A DNA stretch of 64,000 nucleotides from positions 6,142,476 through 6,206,475 of the forward strand of contig OZ007506.1 of NCBI GenBank assembly GCA_963931865.1, read 5' to 3'. This DNA is from Axinella damicornis. Taxonomy: Eukaryota; Porifera; Demospongiae; Axinellida; Axinellidae. Each line of letters starts with the position of its first letter. The first letter of the stretch is position 1. Shown here piece after piece: positions 35,612 through 45,909 of this stretch. The notes beneath the pieces were generated by a model that was not told the DNA's origin, did no database searches, and worked only from the letters and a program-made list of their open reading frames with translations. Made by a program: the position numbers and the translations under genes.

Positions 35612-38600
35612 TGTGCAGTTTGCAGCAGGATTACCAGATTGCCCTCCTAGTACAGGTGTAGTGTTTGAGCACCCTGGGAAGGCACACAGAGTTTCTGACT
35701 ACACCATCATGACCACCCTCCTCCGGGGACACCTTCATAAGCAGAAAGCCTTCAATCTTCCACTTGCAAATGTTCTGACTTGCATTTGCTCAGGTCGGCT
35801 AAGGCGTGTCTCAATCAATTTCGTGTAAGCAGATAGATTACGGAAATACATTATTGATCCGCGGACTATACCTCGCAGGACAGTTGTGTTGTATGGAGCG
35901 CTGTGTGGCTCTTATTTCTGCGATCCAAAGTATCAGTTTTCTGTTAGTCGCTTGTTTTAGACTATCATGAATGGCGTTTGAGTGTAGGAAAGAGCTGTCT
36001 TCGTCTGCGCTTGGTGTGGGCACTAGGGCTGTGAAACCTGCCAAGTGAATACCTAGCGTCACGATAGTGTGATGCTTTAATGGCTTTTGCGGGTACGAAA
36101 ACCTACCCATCTGGGAACTTTCGGTTGCTCTCTGCGTTCATCTATGAATGCTTGAGGTGATGCAGGGTGGAAACACTGTCCAGGATCAACTTGGAGTGCG
36201 AAGTAAGTTGATGAATATTTAATTAGTACAGTTCAGGCTAGTAAATTCATGCAAATCCGTTCGTATCCCTCGAGGGCTTATCTCTGTGCAGCGTTTCCAG
36301 TTGATTCATGCTTCTTCGTGTTGTGCTGATTCCATTGGTGTCCGTTTTCTTAGCATTTGTACACGATTTCGTACCCGCAAAACCGAAAATAAAGTTAAGG
36401 CAATTAAACTTTGACCCCACCCAATTATGTACATGTAAGCATGTTACCATGGTAACGCTTGTTAATAATAATCTACAATCTATTTGCTACTTTGCTAATA
36501 GGTGATTGTTGAGTTAGACCATGCACTTTGTCTTCAGCATCAGCATTTCTGAGTCCAAATTGCCTCCTTTTTGCTAACAGAGCACTTGTGGATTCGCCTT
36601 AACTGACCTGAGTGGTGATTCAATTAGGCGTACAAAGCATCATCCTGAACACACTCCTGGTACGTGGTACGTAGGGAAAGCTCACTTTCAGGAAGGGTGT
36701 ACGGACGAAGACTAGGATGAACCCTCAATTGTGGATACTTGAGCAGACTCTGATTGCATGTACCAGCTGGAGCGTACTTACGGCTAGCCTCTTTCCCAGG
36801 CTGCTTGCATCCAGCTAGTGTGCAGACCCAAAGTAACACGTCCATTACATTATATACTGCCAATTACAAGCAATAGTGGCCAATAGGAAGACAAAAGCGC
36901 TCTAACTCAGTAACCATGGTGAGTCTTTCTACACTGTGACATTGTGGGGCGAGCGTGAGTGAGCGCAATGCAGAACCGTGGAGTATCGCATGCACATGAC
37001 TGGGTGACAGAAATCGTATATTACAATCAGGCATGTACGCTTGTGCCACATGCATGCTGCACAAATTTACTTGTCACGTGTGGAACTTCGAATTCGCTGT
37101 TGCACGGACTGCCTGACAGTCGCTTGGCTGTGGCCTAGTTGAGGTTGACTGTTTATAGTTCGTGTCTTAGTCATGCCTTGTTGAGGTAGACTGTTCTTGT
37201 GTCAGTCAGACAGTCTCCGCAATGGTGAGTCATTTGTGGTTTGAATTAATGCATGACGCAAGAACACGCAAAATATGGGCAGGAAGTGGTTTACGGCACG
37301 ACATACGACATATAGAGAATTCACAGCAAAGTCGTCTATGTGTGGCTCGCTCATTCTCGCCCAAATTAATATTTTCCACCCAGTGCCCACTACCTGTGAA
37401 TTGGTATACTTGCTTTCTGTCTATGTCCTCCACTGAGCCCAGCTGGATTTAATCCTGACATTATTTCTGCCTTCCATTTGGGAAGACTGTGGAATGCATT
37501 ATGGTGGACCACGACATGCCGTGTAAAGCGGGACACGTCCCCTGCCCTTCTGGGGTTTCTATGTTCTAGTGTGACCTGGGTTAATTCCCTGGGCTTCTAC
37601 TGCCCATCAGGATAAGCCACAGGGTGCTACAGCTGCTACAAATTGAATTACAGTCCACTATAATTATAGCAGCTGCAGGTAGCACCTGAGCCCAATCTGC
37701 TTCCAATTTTTCTTGCTTGCAATTCTCATAAATTCTACCTATTTTGCTCATTAGCTGTGCCTATTTTCTCATATAATGCTCAGTGGTTCACAAAAAAAAA
37801 ACTGAAAAGGACACACATGCAGTCTCAATATTAACGATTATCTGTACTGTAGCATGATCGATGTCTCCAAATAGTCTTGTAGTGTACTCCTGCTGTCCTT
37901 GAAATGATACACGTGCCAGAGATTAGAGTTATGAGCAACTTTTCTTACACCCCACCCCTATTTTTCCAGCATTATGCTTCTTGCTAGAGCATGCCTATTT
38001 TTCTCAAATTTCTGCCGGCAGATTGTGCACAGGCCTAGCTGCAGGACAGTGTTGTTAGTGCTATCAGTTCCCTAGGAAGCAGAACGAAAGAACATGTTTT
38101 GGTCAGAGGAAGGGATTTTGGTCACCTCATTGCCTGTTCATTTCATCCTCCTCGCCTACTACTCATGTAGCCCCACCCCCTAATTTACAGCCTGTACGAT
38201 TTGCCTCACCTACTGCTCATACGTGTAGCCCCACCCTCTTATTATTAAATAACACAGTACTAAAGTTGTTTCTAAGAATGGTGGATATGCAGTGTGTTTA
38301 TGCACAATGACAGAAATGGCTGAATTGATATGTAATATCAGCCTAGCAGCAGTGCTGTCGATCTCCATTGGCAGCCATGGTACAAGTAGAACGTCATTGT
38401 ACGTACAAGTACATAACTTAGGTTGATCCGGCGGCAAGAGCTTGAGCGGTGTAGGTGTAGAGTATATCATCTCAAATGCTTAGCAAGAACACAGTTCCTT
38501 TATGGGGAAAAAGGACATTTGGAATTTGGAGATAATATGGTCACATTCTCCTCAGAAGGTAATACGTAGATTGAAAGAAACAGGGGACAACTTATGCTTA

Positions 38601-41600
38601 TGCTTGTGATTACTCACAACACATAATAATACAATGCACAGAATAGTGATTCAGCAGCATTGTGTCTAGTGACTCTGACACTGAGTTTCTACCATCAGAA
38701 TTTGCATGCAGGGGCGGAGATATAGGAGATATAGGGGGGGCAGGGGGGGGGGGGGGCACTTTTGTTACCCCCCCCCCCCCCCCCCCAGAACAACAGACTG
38801 GACGGTACTATCCCACGAAATCTAGCACTAACTTATAGCTATGTCACCTCGTTTTTTGGGGGGCTGGCGTCTCTAACTTGCAGTACAAAGCACGAAGGTG
38901 CCACGAGAGCCCATCCTGATAACTGAAAACTGAAGGCGAAAACATTTGCGCACTTCGCGCGGACTGATTGGCCCTACGCGCCTCTATGCGCTGCCTTCGG
39001 CAGCGTGCGATTGTGCTATTAGCCCCCCCCCCCCCCCACTTTTTGGTAGCTGTCTCCACCCCTGGCATGGATAACTTGCACTCAGCATTACCGCCTAGAG
39101 GCAACTTTGCAGTAGCAGTACGTACCTCCTAGAGGCAACCGACAGCCTGGTCCAGTACAGAAGTGCACAGACGTCAAATCAATCTTTAAAAGGACTTTCA
39201 GCTCAGTCACAGTCCCAGGCTCTCAACATGTATTCAGGATGGCTGTAGTACAGAGTCAAGTCAAGGGGTAGCAATTATGAATATACTATAACCATAAGTG
39301 CACTTGTAGTCGGCACTTAAACACGTGTGCATATAGCATCATTTATAAGTGATCAGCTCTTCTACCTGCTGGTGGGGAAACATGGGTGTTGCCATGGTGA
39401 ACTACTAGGAGACAGTCTCACACCAATGAAATTCACAGACACATGAAGGCTTCACCTTTGGAGCCATCTAGGCTGTGCCAGTGTCACATGTAGTCCATGG
39501 TGTCTTTGCAGTTTCATCTGCAGACTATCTTATAGCACAAACAAAGGAGTACCAGTACCACCTGTTACTTGTTACTGAGGGAACAGTGTGCACATGACCA
39601 GCTCTTCTGCAGTGAACAATTTCCATAATTCTGTGCGGACGAAATATGGGCCATAATTCTGTATGAAATACTTCTGTGTGTATTAAATGCAATGCCACAA
39701 TTCTGTGCGTATGAAATCCATGTCGTAATTCTGTGCTTATGAAACTCTGGTTGTTGCTGTATTAGCACTAAGCAACAATTGTGGTTTGTTTATTAAGGTT
39801 ACGGGATCGTCGCGCGGTGGGCGTGGCCTGACAATTTCTTCAACCCTCTTTTTCTTGCACAGAAAGTAAGCTAGCGAAATCAAACTTACTCGACACAAAG
39901 CAGGGAGGGTAGTCAACATGCACACCAAACATCATTACAGCAGCTCACACTGTAGCTGTCGTACGCTGGTTGAATCGATTCCAGCAAACTATTCACCAAA
40001 AATCTCCAGTGCGAAGACGGCCAGCAACTCGATTCTACTGTTGGGAGACACGCCATAGGAAGCTCCAGGGCGGGACGTAAGCGTTTTGTGGCTAGGTTGA
40101 GCAGTCCTCGAAAGAACGACTCTTGAGTGTGAATAACCGCCATCTTGACTCCCCTCTTTGGAATACAGCGTCGTATAACTTCGGAACGGTCATCAGTATT
40201 CACAAAAACGCTTTGTCTGGCCCTTTCTATACTGTTTGTACCTATTTCAACACGGTCTTCCAAGTCCAGGTCGGATCACACGGCTCTGTTTTTGGTGACA
40301 AAAAAACTATGAAATAGCGCTTAATTAAGTATACGGTGCGCGTATCCGCGCGCAGGGATCCCGTAACCTTAAGATGAGAAGACCAACTCAACTTCAAATA
40401 GTACTGTTGTTGAACACAACTCATAACTATGAACGCATGTCCCACTTCTTTCATCCCTCCCTCCCTCCCTCCCTCCCTCCCTGCCTCTCTCTGCACCCTG
40501 CAGTCTATTGTGCTGAATGGGATCTACTCTGCCATCCCCTACATCCTTTTTGCCCTGTTTGCAATCACAAGTGGACAGGTGGCTGACTTTCTGAGGTCAA
40601 CTTGCCGAATTCCTACTGGGATTGTCAGAAAGTCATTCAATACAGTCGGTGAGTACCTATAGCTCCTTAACCACTGGCCATTCTCAGGAGTGCAGATATA
40701 CTACAGCCTTGTTCCCAGTGACTCCACGCTTGCGTTTGTCACTTGTAGTACAAAGAGCGGGATGGCCTAGTACCTTACCTATATAGAAGGATGGTGGATT
40801 TGATTTTCTCTAACTCAGAACAGCAGGAAGAATGGTAACTAGTCACATGTCAAGCTCATGTGAGGTGATGAATTGATTGATCAAGCCTCTCTGATTGAGT
40901 TCTGGAGAAAATCACACTCCGGAACTGAATGATGCTGAGTGCAGTGCTTCAACATACTGGAGTGCATTGCGGATTACGTTCCCCGCATGCCATGAACCGA
41001 CCATTGACATGCCAAATATTAAGAAAGACCACATGCTAACTACCACCTGTGGACGTTATGTTGAAAGGAGGGAAGCCAATCATATTAAAAATCAGTTGAA
41101 CAACATCAGATAGAACTGCTTTGTCTGGTATTGGGTACAATTGCACAGCACAGCACAGCAGAGTACACCTGCAGGAATATCAGGGCTTTGATGAGCATCA
41201 TCTGCAGAGTAAGGTTGTAGTGTCACTTCCTGTCATGCACTGAGCAAGGGTGTCCGTGACCACAAGTAGAGGCATCCTCTACCACACATCAAAGCCGTGT
41301 ATAAGGCACCAACTAGCTGAGCACCAGAGTGGTGTAACCCCGAAATTGCCCCACCCAAGCTTAAGCATATTGTATTTCAGGAGCTGCTGAAATTATAAAC
41401 CACCCCACCCTAGCTTAAGCATATTGTATTTCAGGAGCTGCTGAAATTATAAATGCGAGTATCAATACATTAAGATTTTAACCGTGTGTTTGTGTGTGTG
41501 TCTGTAACGCGTTAACAGAAGTGGGATGTTCGTGGGGTGGGACTAGACTATAGTGACGTGCGATCTTCGTACTTTAATTTATTTACTGAACCTCGAACTC

Positions 41601-44600
41601 CGCGAAGGGTGGGGCGAGAGGCTGGCCTGCGAGACTACTGAAGCGGACGCAAGCGGCGAGCAGCAGCTGAAGTGGGCGCAATCGGGGAGCAGCAGCTGGA
41701 AGCGGAGGCAAACGGGGAGCAGCAGTTGAAGCGTATGCCGCAATCAGGCCCGGGAGCAGCAGCTGAACTTCAGAAGCGACGCAAGCGGCAAGCGGCAGCT
41801 GCAGCGGACGCAATCGGGGAGCAGCTCTGCACAGATAGCTGTCCGGCGCCGGATTACGCACCATAGGCGAACAAGGGGAAAGTAGCTGAGCGAGCGAAGC
41901 GAGCTCAGCTACTTGTATTAATTATAGCCTTAGATGTTACAGTACTGTGAGTATATCATATGCAACCCATATAGCCTTACTTGTATATAGCTTCGCTTGC
42001 TCAGCTACTGCCCCCTCATTTTGCCTATACCTGAGCAATCCGGCATCAGCAGCTCTGTGCAGAGCTGCTGTTCCCCTCCCCCGATTGTGTCCACTTCAGC
42101 AGCTGCTCGACAATTGTATCCACTTCAACTGCTGCTCCCTGATTGCATCCACTTCAGCTGCTGCAAAATTCCAGTACCTACGGTCTCAGTCGGTCTCCAA
42201 GATTCTCACCAATCCTTTGTGGAGTTCACCCAGGAGTCCACAATCAAACGCTTTCACACAAGTATAAAAATCCGAATGTCATGCGTCACTAGGTCGTGTG
42301 TCACTATAGTCTCAGAGTCCCACCCCCCAAATACCCCACTCCTTTAGTTACACATACACACACACACTTAAAATTAATGTATTGGTGCATATTAATATTT
42401 CCCTGTAGCTGCTGTTGGCTCTGCTGTATTCCTCATCATCTGTGGCTACCTGGGCACAACCACAGTGACAGCAGTGCTCTTCCTCACTCTGGGAGTGGGA
42501 ATGGGTGGTTTGGGACTGGCCGCCTTTGCCATAAACCACCTGGACATTGCTCCGAGGTACGCAGGAGTACTGATGGGGATCACAAATTCGGCAGCCACTC
42601 TCCCCGGCATCGTGGGCCCCCAATTAGCCAAAGCCATCGCTGTCATTGTAAGTGTATGCATGTGGATCCTAGGAAGGGAGATTCACAATTATCTATGAAA
42701 AGTTATTAAAATTTTAAGCACGTGTGAGTGTGTTACGGAAGTGGGATATTCGGGGAGGGGACTAGACTCGACTATAGTGACGCACAACCTTGGTACTTTA
42801 TTACAACCTCGAACTCTACAAAGAATGCCCGGGCAGGGGCTAGCCTTCCCGAATGGCAGGAAGGAGTAAAGCTGACTATGGACACATTCTGGGTGCAGCA
42901 GGTAACGTGGACGCAATCGGGGAGCAGCAGCTGAAGCGAACACAATCGGAGAGCAGCAGCTGCAATCGTGGAGCAGTGCTGTTTGTACGTAAGCTGGTAT
43001 TCTCAAGTGTGAAGATGGGCAACAGCTTGATGTTAGTGTTGGAGATGTACCATTGCAAGCCCTATAGCTTGACAAAAGCTTGCATAGCTATGCCAAACAT
43101 TCTTCAAATGAAACCCATTGACTGTGAAGAACCACCATTTTGACTTCCTCTTTAGATAAATGCAGCAGCTGCTCCGGAAACTAAACAAAGCTCTGGAAGA
43201 TCCATAAATGTAGCTGCACCAGTTTTCTGAAATGTACATATGCACATATAAACCCAGCACTCTTCGCAAGAAGCCTTCCTGGAAGACGCTTCCCGATTCT
43301 CAGAAGAAGCCTTCCAATTTTCGGTAGAAGCCTTCTGATTTGCAGCGAAGCTGTTGCAAACGCATAAACATTCAAGTATATAGTGTGCCATACCTGGAGG
43401 CGAGTGAATCTTCCAATGCCCTATATAAAGTACCATTGTTTTACTATTAGATTAGAATTTTTCATGTTGTAATTGTATACACCATAATTCAACACCACTC
43501 ATCGTGGTATAATTATGCTACTGAGTGCATAATGGTGTAAAGAGCAGAAGAAAAGGAAGGAGCATGCAACGACCGCGCTAAAGATTAAAATTTGAATGTA
43601 CGTAGTCCCATTATAGGACCATCACTACTTTTAGCTCTCACACACGTACGGCTACTTCACTCACGATGGATAACTACTAGAAGAAGCCAGAAGAAGAAGA
43701 CAAAGAAAGCCAGTATCAAGACCCCATTGGTAGTGAAGCAGAGGAGGGGCATACTGACAAAGTGCTGGATGATGATGCAGTCGATCGAGCCACTTCACAG
43801 CCAAGCAGGCGTCTCGGCTAGTGGATAAAAATGTCCGCTTCAGCTTTTCTAGAGCTGGGAAACATATCCTGCAGCACGTATGGACACTAATTAGCTCTTT
43901 GCCACTTTATTGTAGTCAGTCAATGGAAACACAACAATACACGTGCACGCTAAAATAGTAACGCGACTACCATGTGACCGCTTTAGCATGCTCCTTTCCT
44001 TCCTCCGCTCTTTGTAATTATGCACTCCTGATACTATTCATCTCTGTTACTGATGCCATGTGAGAGTAGCCTCATTCCCAGGCCCCGCCCAGCTTTTCAT
44101 CGCTTGCAGTACGGAAAAGCGGGGAGAGCCTGGTATGTTTCGCCACGTGGGCATTACGTAATCAACAAACGGCCAAAATTTTCAGAACGAAAAAGCGAAG
44201 TTTTGCAACCAACTACACGTTTAACGCTTGGTGTGTATGACAGTCACCCCCTGCTGGCTAGATACGTGTGGTAAGTTACCTCGTACCTTTGCTCTTCTTG
44301 CTGTTCTGAGCCCCAGTTCGCCCACATTCAATTAAGTCCATCTACCACCTTTCTACCCTCGACGTCACGCACGTGAGGAAACATACCAGGCCCTCCGTGT
44401 TCTTTCATGCAACCGAAAGCAGCGCGCGGGCCTGGGAATGAGGCTAGTGTGTGAGCCTGTAACATCTGTTGAGCAAAGTGTTATCTGTGTATGCAATCAG
44501 TGAACGAAGTTGTGGCTGCTGCAAGAATATGAAATACTACAAACCATCAAATACAAAATACTAGAGTACTGCAGGCAATAAGGGAACATGTTACTTGTTT

Positions 44601-45909
44601 GCTCTTGAGAAGTTTTTTGTCCACTAAGTGAGACGTAGCAAAGTAAACGTGTTTCTGAGTGCACATGTGTTTGTGGCAAACGTGGACCACAATATATTCC
44701 ACAGCAAGGGATTGGGGTTGTTGATTGGTTACCGTTGCTGATCATGGGTCATGACTGAGTTGGTGTTACTCACTGTTGTCTGTTGTTTAGCAGCCAAAGC
44801 CTTGAACATGAAACGGGTGATTATAGTAGAGTAATAGTTGCCATGGTAACAGCTGCCATGGTAACAGTGTTGGAGCTATCAGTCTTGGGCTCAATAAGAG
44901 GACTTCCTGCTGAGCAACCTGCCTGTTTGGAGCTAGTTTTGGAGGGAATAATTATGACATCATTCAAAGTTCCCATGCAGGCTTTCTTTGGTTTCCTCTA
45001 TGGGGCTGTGGGGACCATCAGCTTTTGACAGCCACTTAGCAACACCAGCAATTAGGAAACCACTCAGACAATACATGTACTTATGTTCACAATTTCCAGT
45101 GCTCTGCGTGAGAGTTACAAGGTGCCAAAGTACGAACCTATCAAATCGCAGAAAAGTTTGAATTTGGTTCACTGGTTGGCTCACTGGCCACTGGCCAGAT
45201 GTTGCAAGAACACTGCTCACCACTGTATACACAGTGGTTTTACCATAGTCACAAGAGCACCAATTAATTAATTAATTCTGTTTGCTGATTACGTAGGTAG
45301 CTCACACAGTTCATGTGATGCACAGGGAGAAAATATATGTAACTCCTAACGGAGGTGTGAGAGAGATTCATAAATGGTCACGGACTGGAGTGATGACAGT
45401 CTAGACAGAGAGTGAAGGTGAAGGGAAAAGCACAAGAGGGTCTAGCAGATGTCCGTATTTTACACACACTGAATTTAGTAGTATAAATCAGTCGGTAAAT
45501 TCCACACTTGATTGGTCAAGCTACTTTACATTTCCCTCTGTCTATGGCCACATGGGCCTACCCTTTCTCTTCTCCTTAGCCTAATGCTCCCAAGAACTCT
45601 GAAGCATACCTGAGTGACTACAGAGACGAGTGGAGAGAAGTATTTATCATTGCGGCTGAAATTTACCTCTTTGGTGCACTTGTCTACATCATTCTGGGCT
45701 CCGGAAAGAAGCAACCCTGGGCTGATGGACCAGAAGACAGCAACAAGAAAGATCAAAATGTCCAGTATTCCCAGTCCTCTGACGTTGACGAACAGGACAG
45801 GAAATGGAAGTCGTCAGAAACTGCATTCGAGAAGGACATAGAGGCAAATGGTATCAGTCGGACTCCTGATTCCTATTTCAGTGACCACAATTATGCAAGT
45901 GGGACATGA
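17732..45909 (+). CDS. SLC17/sialin-like organic anion transporter, copy B
   Basis: A complete 10-exon paralog of copy A, about 543 residues. Exons: 17732-17947, 21315-21342, 22076-22275, 26072-26159, 27925-28020, 30488-30624, 31888-32040, 40504-40648, 42409-42647, 45580-45909. Exons 2-9 have exactly the lengths of copy A and all phases join. The 28-nt exon 2 reads TFDWTSTEE and was found by paralogy. Landmarks: N-glycosylation site NDT at residue 61 after TM1, [17 protein letters not shown] at about 93-109, [20 protein letters not shown] at 149-168, [21 protein letters not shown]-terminal hydrophilic tail from about 475. Exon 4 again ends in a GC donor (26160-26161). Probably a 12-helix proton-coupled anion transporter of lysosomes or vesicles; substrate unknown. 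Introns are much longer than in copy A because of an LTR element, MITEs and minisatellites. Confidence 0.92.
18038..18089. mobile_element. Perfect 52-bp palindrome, TAGCCTC family
   Basis: Arms TAGCCTCGTTCCCAGGCTCT continuing CGTTC pair perfectly around a CC centre (25-bp arms, no loop). The flanks do not form a 9-bp duplication. It lies in intron 1 of SLC17 copy B, about 90 bp from exon 1. Confidence 0.8.
19385..19449. repeat. Hairpin repeat, CAAGAG family, second copy
   Basis: CCAAGAGTGCATGATGACAT pairs with a complementary arm ending CAGTCTTGG. It matches 9127-9180. Intron 1 of SLC17 copy B. Confidence 0.6.
20920..20941. repeat. C-rich homopolymer tract
   Basis: Run of C broken by T in intron 1 of SLC17 copy B. 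Length is probably uncertain in any assembly. Confidence 0.8.
21360..21720. repeat. Minisatellite built from the MITE terminus
   Basis: About eight degenerate units of roughly 35-50 bp, each containing GGGAATGACATGGGAATGAG followed by GCTACAGTAC and a G run; one unit holds a G run of about 20. The core GGGAATGAGGCTA is the terminus of the foldback MITE family. The array starts 18 bp after the 28-nt exon 2 of SLC17 copy B. Confidence 0.75.
23046..23258 (-). repeat. 3' LTR of the Gypsy-type element
   Basis: Shares AACGCCTC, TCTCTTACACAAGAT, GCAACAGCTACACAATGCAC and ATGTGATCTCTGGATGACAT with 25736-25976 in the same order. Shorter than the other LTR by about 28 bp. Confidence 0.85.
23500..25700 (-). 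pseudogene. gag-pol remnant of the Gypsy-type element
   Basis: On the minus strand the order is: a gag-like region (25690-25450, with a Trp/Lys-rich stretch), weak sequence, then reverse transcriptase with [15 protein letters not shown] near 24720 and [12 protein letters not shown] near 24610. The RT connection region [20 protein letters not shown] lies near 24190, and the RNase H end [20 protein letters not shown] with ADTLS near 23740. Several frameshifts and stops; no protease or integrase region seen. Expected for a dead metavirus-like element. Confidence 0.8.
25720..25735 (-). other. Primer binding site candidate
   Basis: TGGTGGCAGAGGTGCC immediately follows the 5' LTR end (...CTACA) on the minus strand, where the tRNA primer should anneal. 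TGG start fits complementarity to a tRNA CCA end; the tRNA was not identified. Confidence 0.6.
25736..25976 (-). repeat. 5' LTR of the Gypsy-type element
   Basis: 241-bp partner of 23046-23258, with an internal duplication of TAAAGTATGATACATAG. Divergence between the LTRs is visible by eye, so the insertion is not recent. Confidence 0.85.
26019..26049. repeat. Poly-C tract in the 3' splice region of SLC17-B exon 4
   Basis: About 30 consecutive C ending roughly 23 bp before the exon 4 acceptor at 26072; it extends the polypyrimidine tract. The length is likely to vary between alleles. Confidence 0.85.
26382..26484. mobile_element. Foldback MITE, TAGCCTC family (103 bp)
   Basis: Ends TAGCCTCAGTCCCAGGCC and GGCCTGGGAACGAGGCTA; inner arms carry GCCCAGCTTTTGTCGCTTGC. 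Flanks GACCAGAAC (26373-26381) and GACCAGAAA (26485-26493) agree at 8 of 9. Confidence 0.82.
26988..27010. repeat. Poly-C tract
   Basis: Run of about 20 C in intron 4 of SLC17 copy B. No other feature seen nearby. Confidence 0.8.
27394..27786. mobile_element. Candidate CAGGG-ended MITE (393 bp)
   Basis: Left end CAGGTCCGGCACC and right end complement of CAGGGCCGGTGCC. Flanks ATCAA and TTCAA agree at 4 of 5. It resembles the 5-bp-duplication family at 38709 and 54332 in its ends and GC-rich interior, but is less certain. Confidence 0.5.
28061..28102. repeat. Hairpin repeat, CAAGAG family, third copy
   Basis: CAAGAGCATGATGACCTCAT paired with ATGTCATGTGCTCTTG, 40 bp into intron 5 of SLC17 copy B. 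Confidence 0.6.
29015..29116. mobile_element. Foldback MITE, TAGTCTA type, perfect 9-bp TSD
   Basis: 102-bp near-perfect palindrome starting TAGTCTATCGAGCTAGACCA and ending with its near complement TTGGTCTAGCTCAATAGACTA-like arm, loop about GCGGGGTGG. Flanks 29006-29014 and 29117-29125 are both TGCTGTTGC. Intron 5 of SLC17 copy B. Confidence 0.85.
30059..30113. mobile_element. Foldback MITE, TAGCCTC family, decayed left end
   Basis: Right arm GGGGCCTGGGAACGAGGCTA intact; left arm reduced to GCAGGCCCC. Flanks CTATGCATG (30050-30058) and CTATGCGTG (30114-30122) agree at 8 of 9. Confidence 0.7.
30402..30421. repeat. Poly-G tract
   Basis: About 20 G shortly before exon 6 of SLC17 copy B (30488). 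Confidence 0.8.
32889..33130. repeat. Dispersed repeat with GGAAGGCTTCTT units
   Basis: Contains repeated GGAAGGCTTCTTCC-like and CTTCCAGAG motifs and pairs in inverted orientation with 43150-43340, which carries GAAGCCTTCC units. Both probably derive from one dispersed family; no termini recognised. Confidence 0.55.
33385..33478. mobile_element. Foldback MITE, TAGCCTC family (94 bp)
   Basis: Ends TAGCCTCGTTCCCAGGCC and GGCCTGGGAACGAGGCTA, interior AGCTTTTCGTCGCTTGCAGT as in other long copies. Flanks CATTAGTCC (33376-33384) and CATCAGTCC (33479-33487) agree at 8 of 9. Confidence 0.83.
35302..35332. mobile_element. Minimal foldback MITE (31 bp), perfect 9-bp TSD
   Basis: TAGCCTCGTTCCCAGGCC followed by GGAATGAGGCTA. 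Flanks 35293-35301 and 35333-35341 are both CCCTACATA. The smallest copy seen with a perfect duplication; probably an internal deletion product. Confidence 0.85.
35440..35618. repeat. (GT)n microsatellite
   Basis: About 180 bp of GT repeats interrupted by GTATGT, GAGTGTGCAT and similar. Confidence 0.95.
36070..36395. repeat. Inverted repeat, possible MITE
   Basis: TTTTGCGGGTACGAAAAC at 36080-36098 and its near complement at 36366-36385. Arms of about 20 bp; no clear duplication at the ends. Confidence 0.45.
38709..39064. mobile_element. CAGGGGYGG-ended MITE with 5-bp TSD
   Basis: Ends CAGGGGCGGAGA and the complement of CAGGGGTGGAGA. Flanks 38704-38708 and 39065-39069 are both GCATG. The interior has long G and C runs and a block (38880-39010) shared with 54332-54862. 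hAT-like termini with an unusual 5-bp duplication. Confidence 0.78.
41505..42352. repeat. Inverted-repeat element with a 29-30-bp minisatellite core
   Basis: The left arm AGTGGGATGTTCGTGGGGTG continuing GGACTAGACTATAGTGACG pairs with a right arm near 42295-42345. Inside, 41630-41830 and, inverted, 42045-42170 are tandem units of about 29-30 bp around GAAGCGGACGCAATCGGGGA-GCAGCAGCT. Found in intron 8 of SLC17 copy B. Confidence 0.65.
42727..42980. repeat. Second copy of the minisatellite element, partial
   Basis: Starts with GAAGTGGGATATTCGGGG and ACTATAGTGACG like 41505, followed by three or so GGGAGCAGCAGCTGAAGCG units. It begins about 80 bp after SLC17-B exon 9. No matching right arm found. 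Confidence 0.6.
43150..43340. repeat. Dispersed repeat with GAAGCCTTCC units
   Basis: Inverted relative of 32889-33130; carries AGAAGCCTTCC three times and CTCTGGAAGA. Confidence 0.55.
44067..44446. mobile_element. TAGCCTC-family MITE carrying an inner inverted repeat
   Basis: Outer ends TAGCCTCATTCCCAGGCC and GGCCTGGGAATGAGGCTA; flanks ATGTGAGAG and GTGTGTGAG agree at 7 of 9. Inside, GCCTGGTATGTTTC (about 44128) and GAAACATACCAGGC (about 44380) form a second inverted repeat, so one element may have inserted into another. Confidence 0.65.

Larger units (their letters stand above)
32041..40503 (+). other. Intron 7 of SLC17 copy B (8.5 kb)
   Basis: No coding evidence beyond short chance ORFs. 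It contains MITEs at 33385, 35302 and 38709, a (GT)n array at 35440, a dispersed repeat at 32889-33130, an inverted-repeat element at about 36070-36395 and a CT-rich run of CCCT units just before exon 8 (40450-40485). The matching intron in copy A (11823-12331) is only 0.5 kb. Confidence 0.7.

Noticed and set aside
35441..35650. Long ORF of Cys-Val repeats
   Set aside because: Translation of a (GT)n microsatellite.
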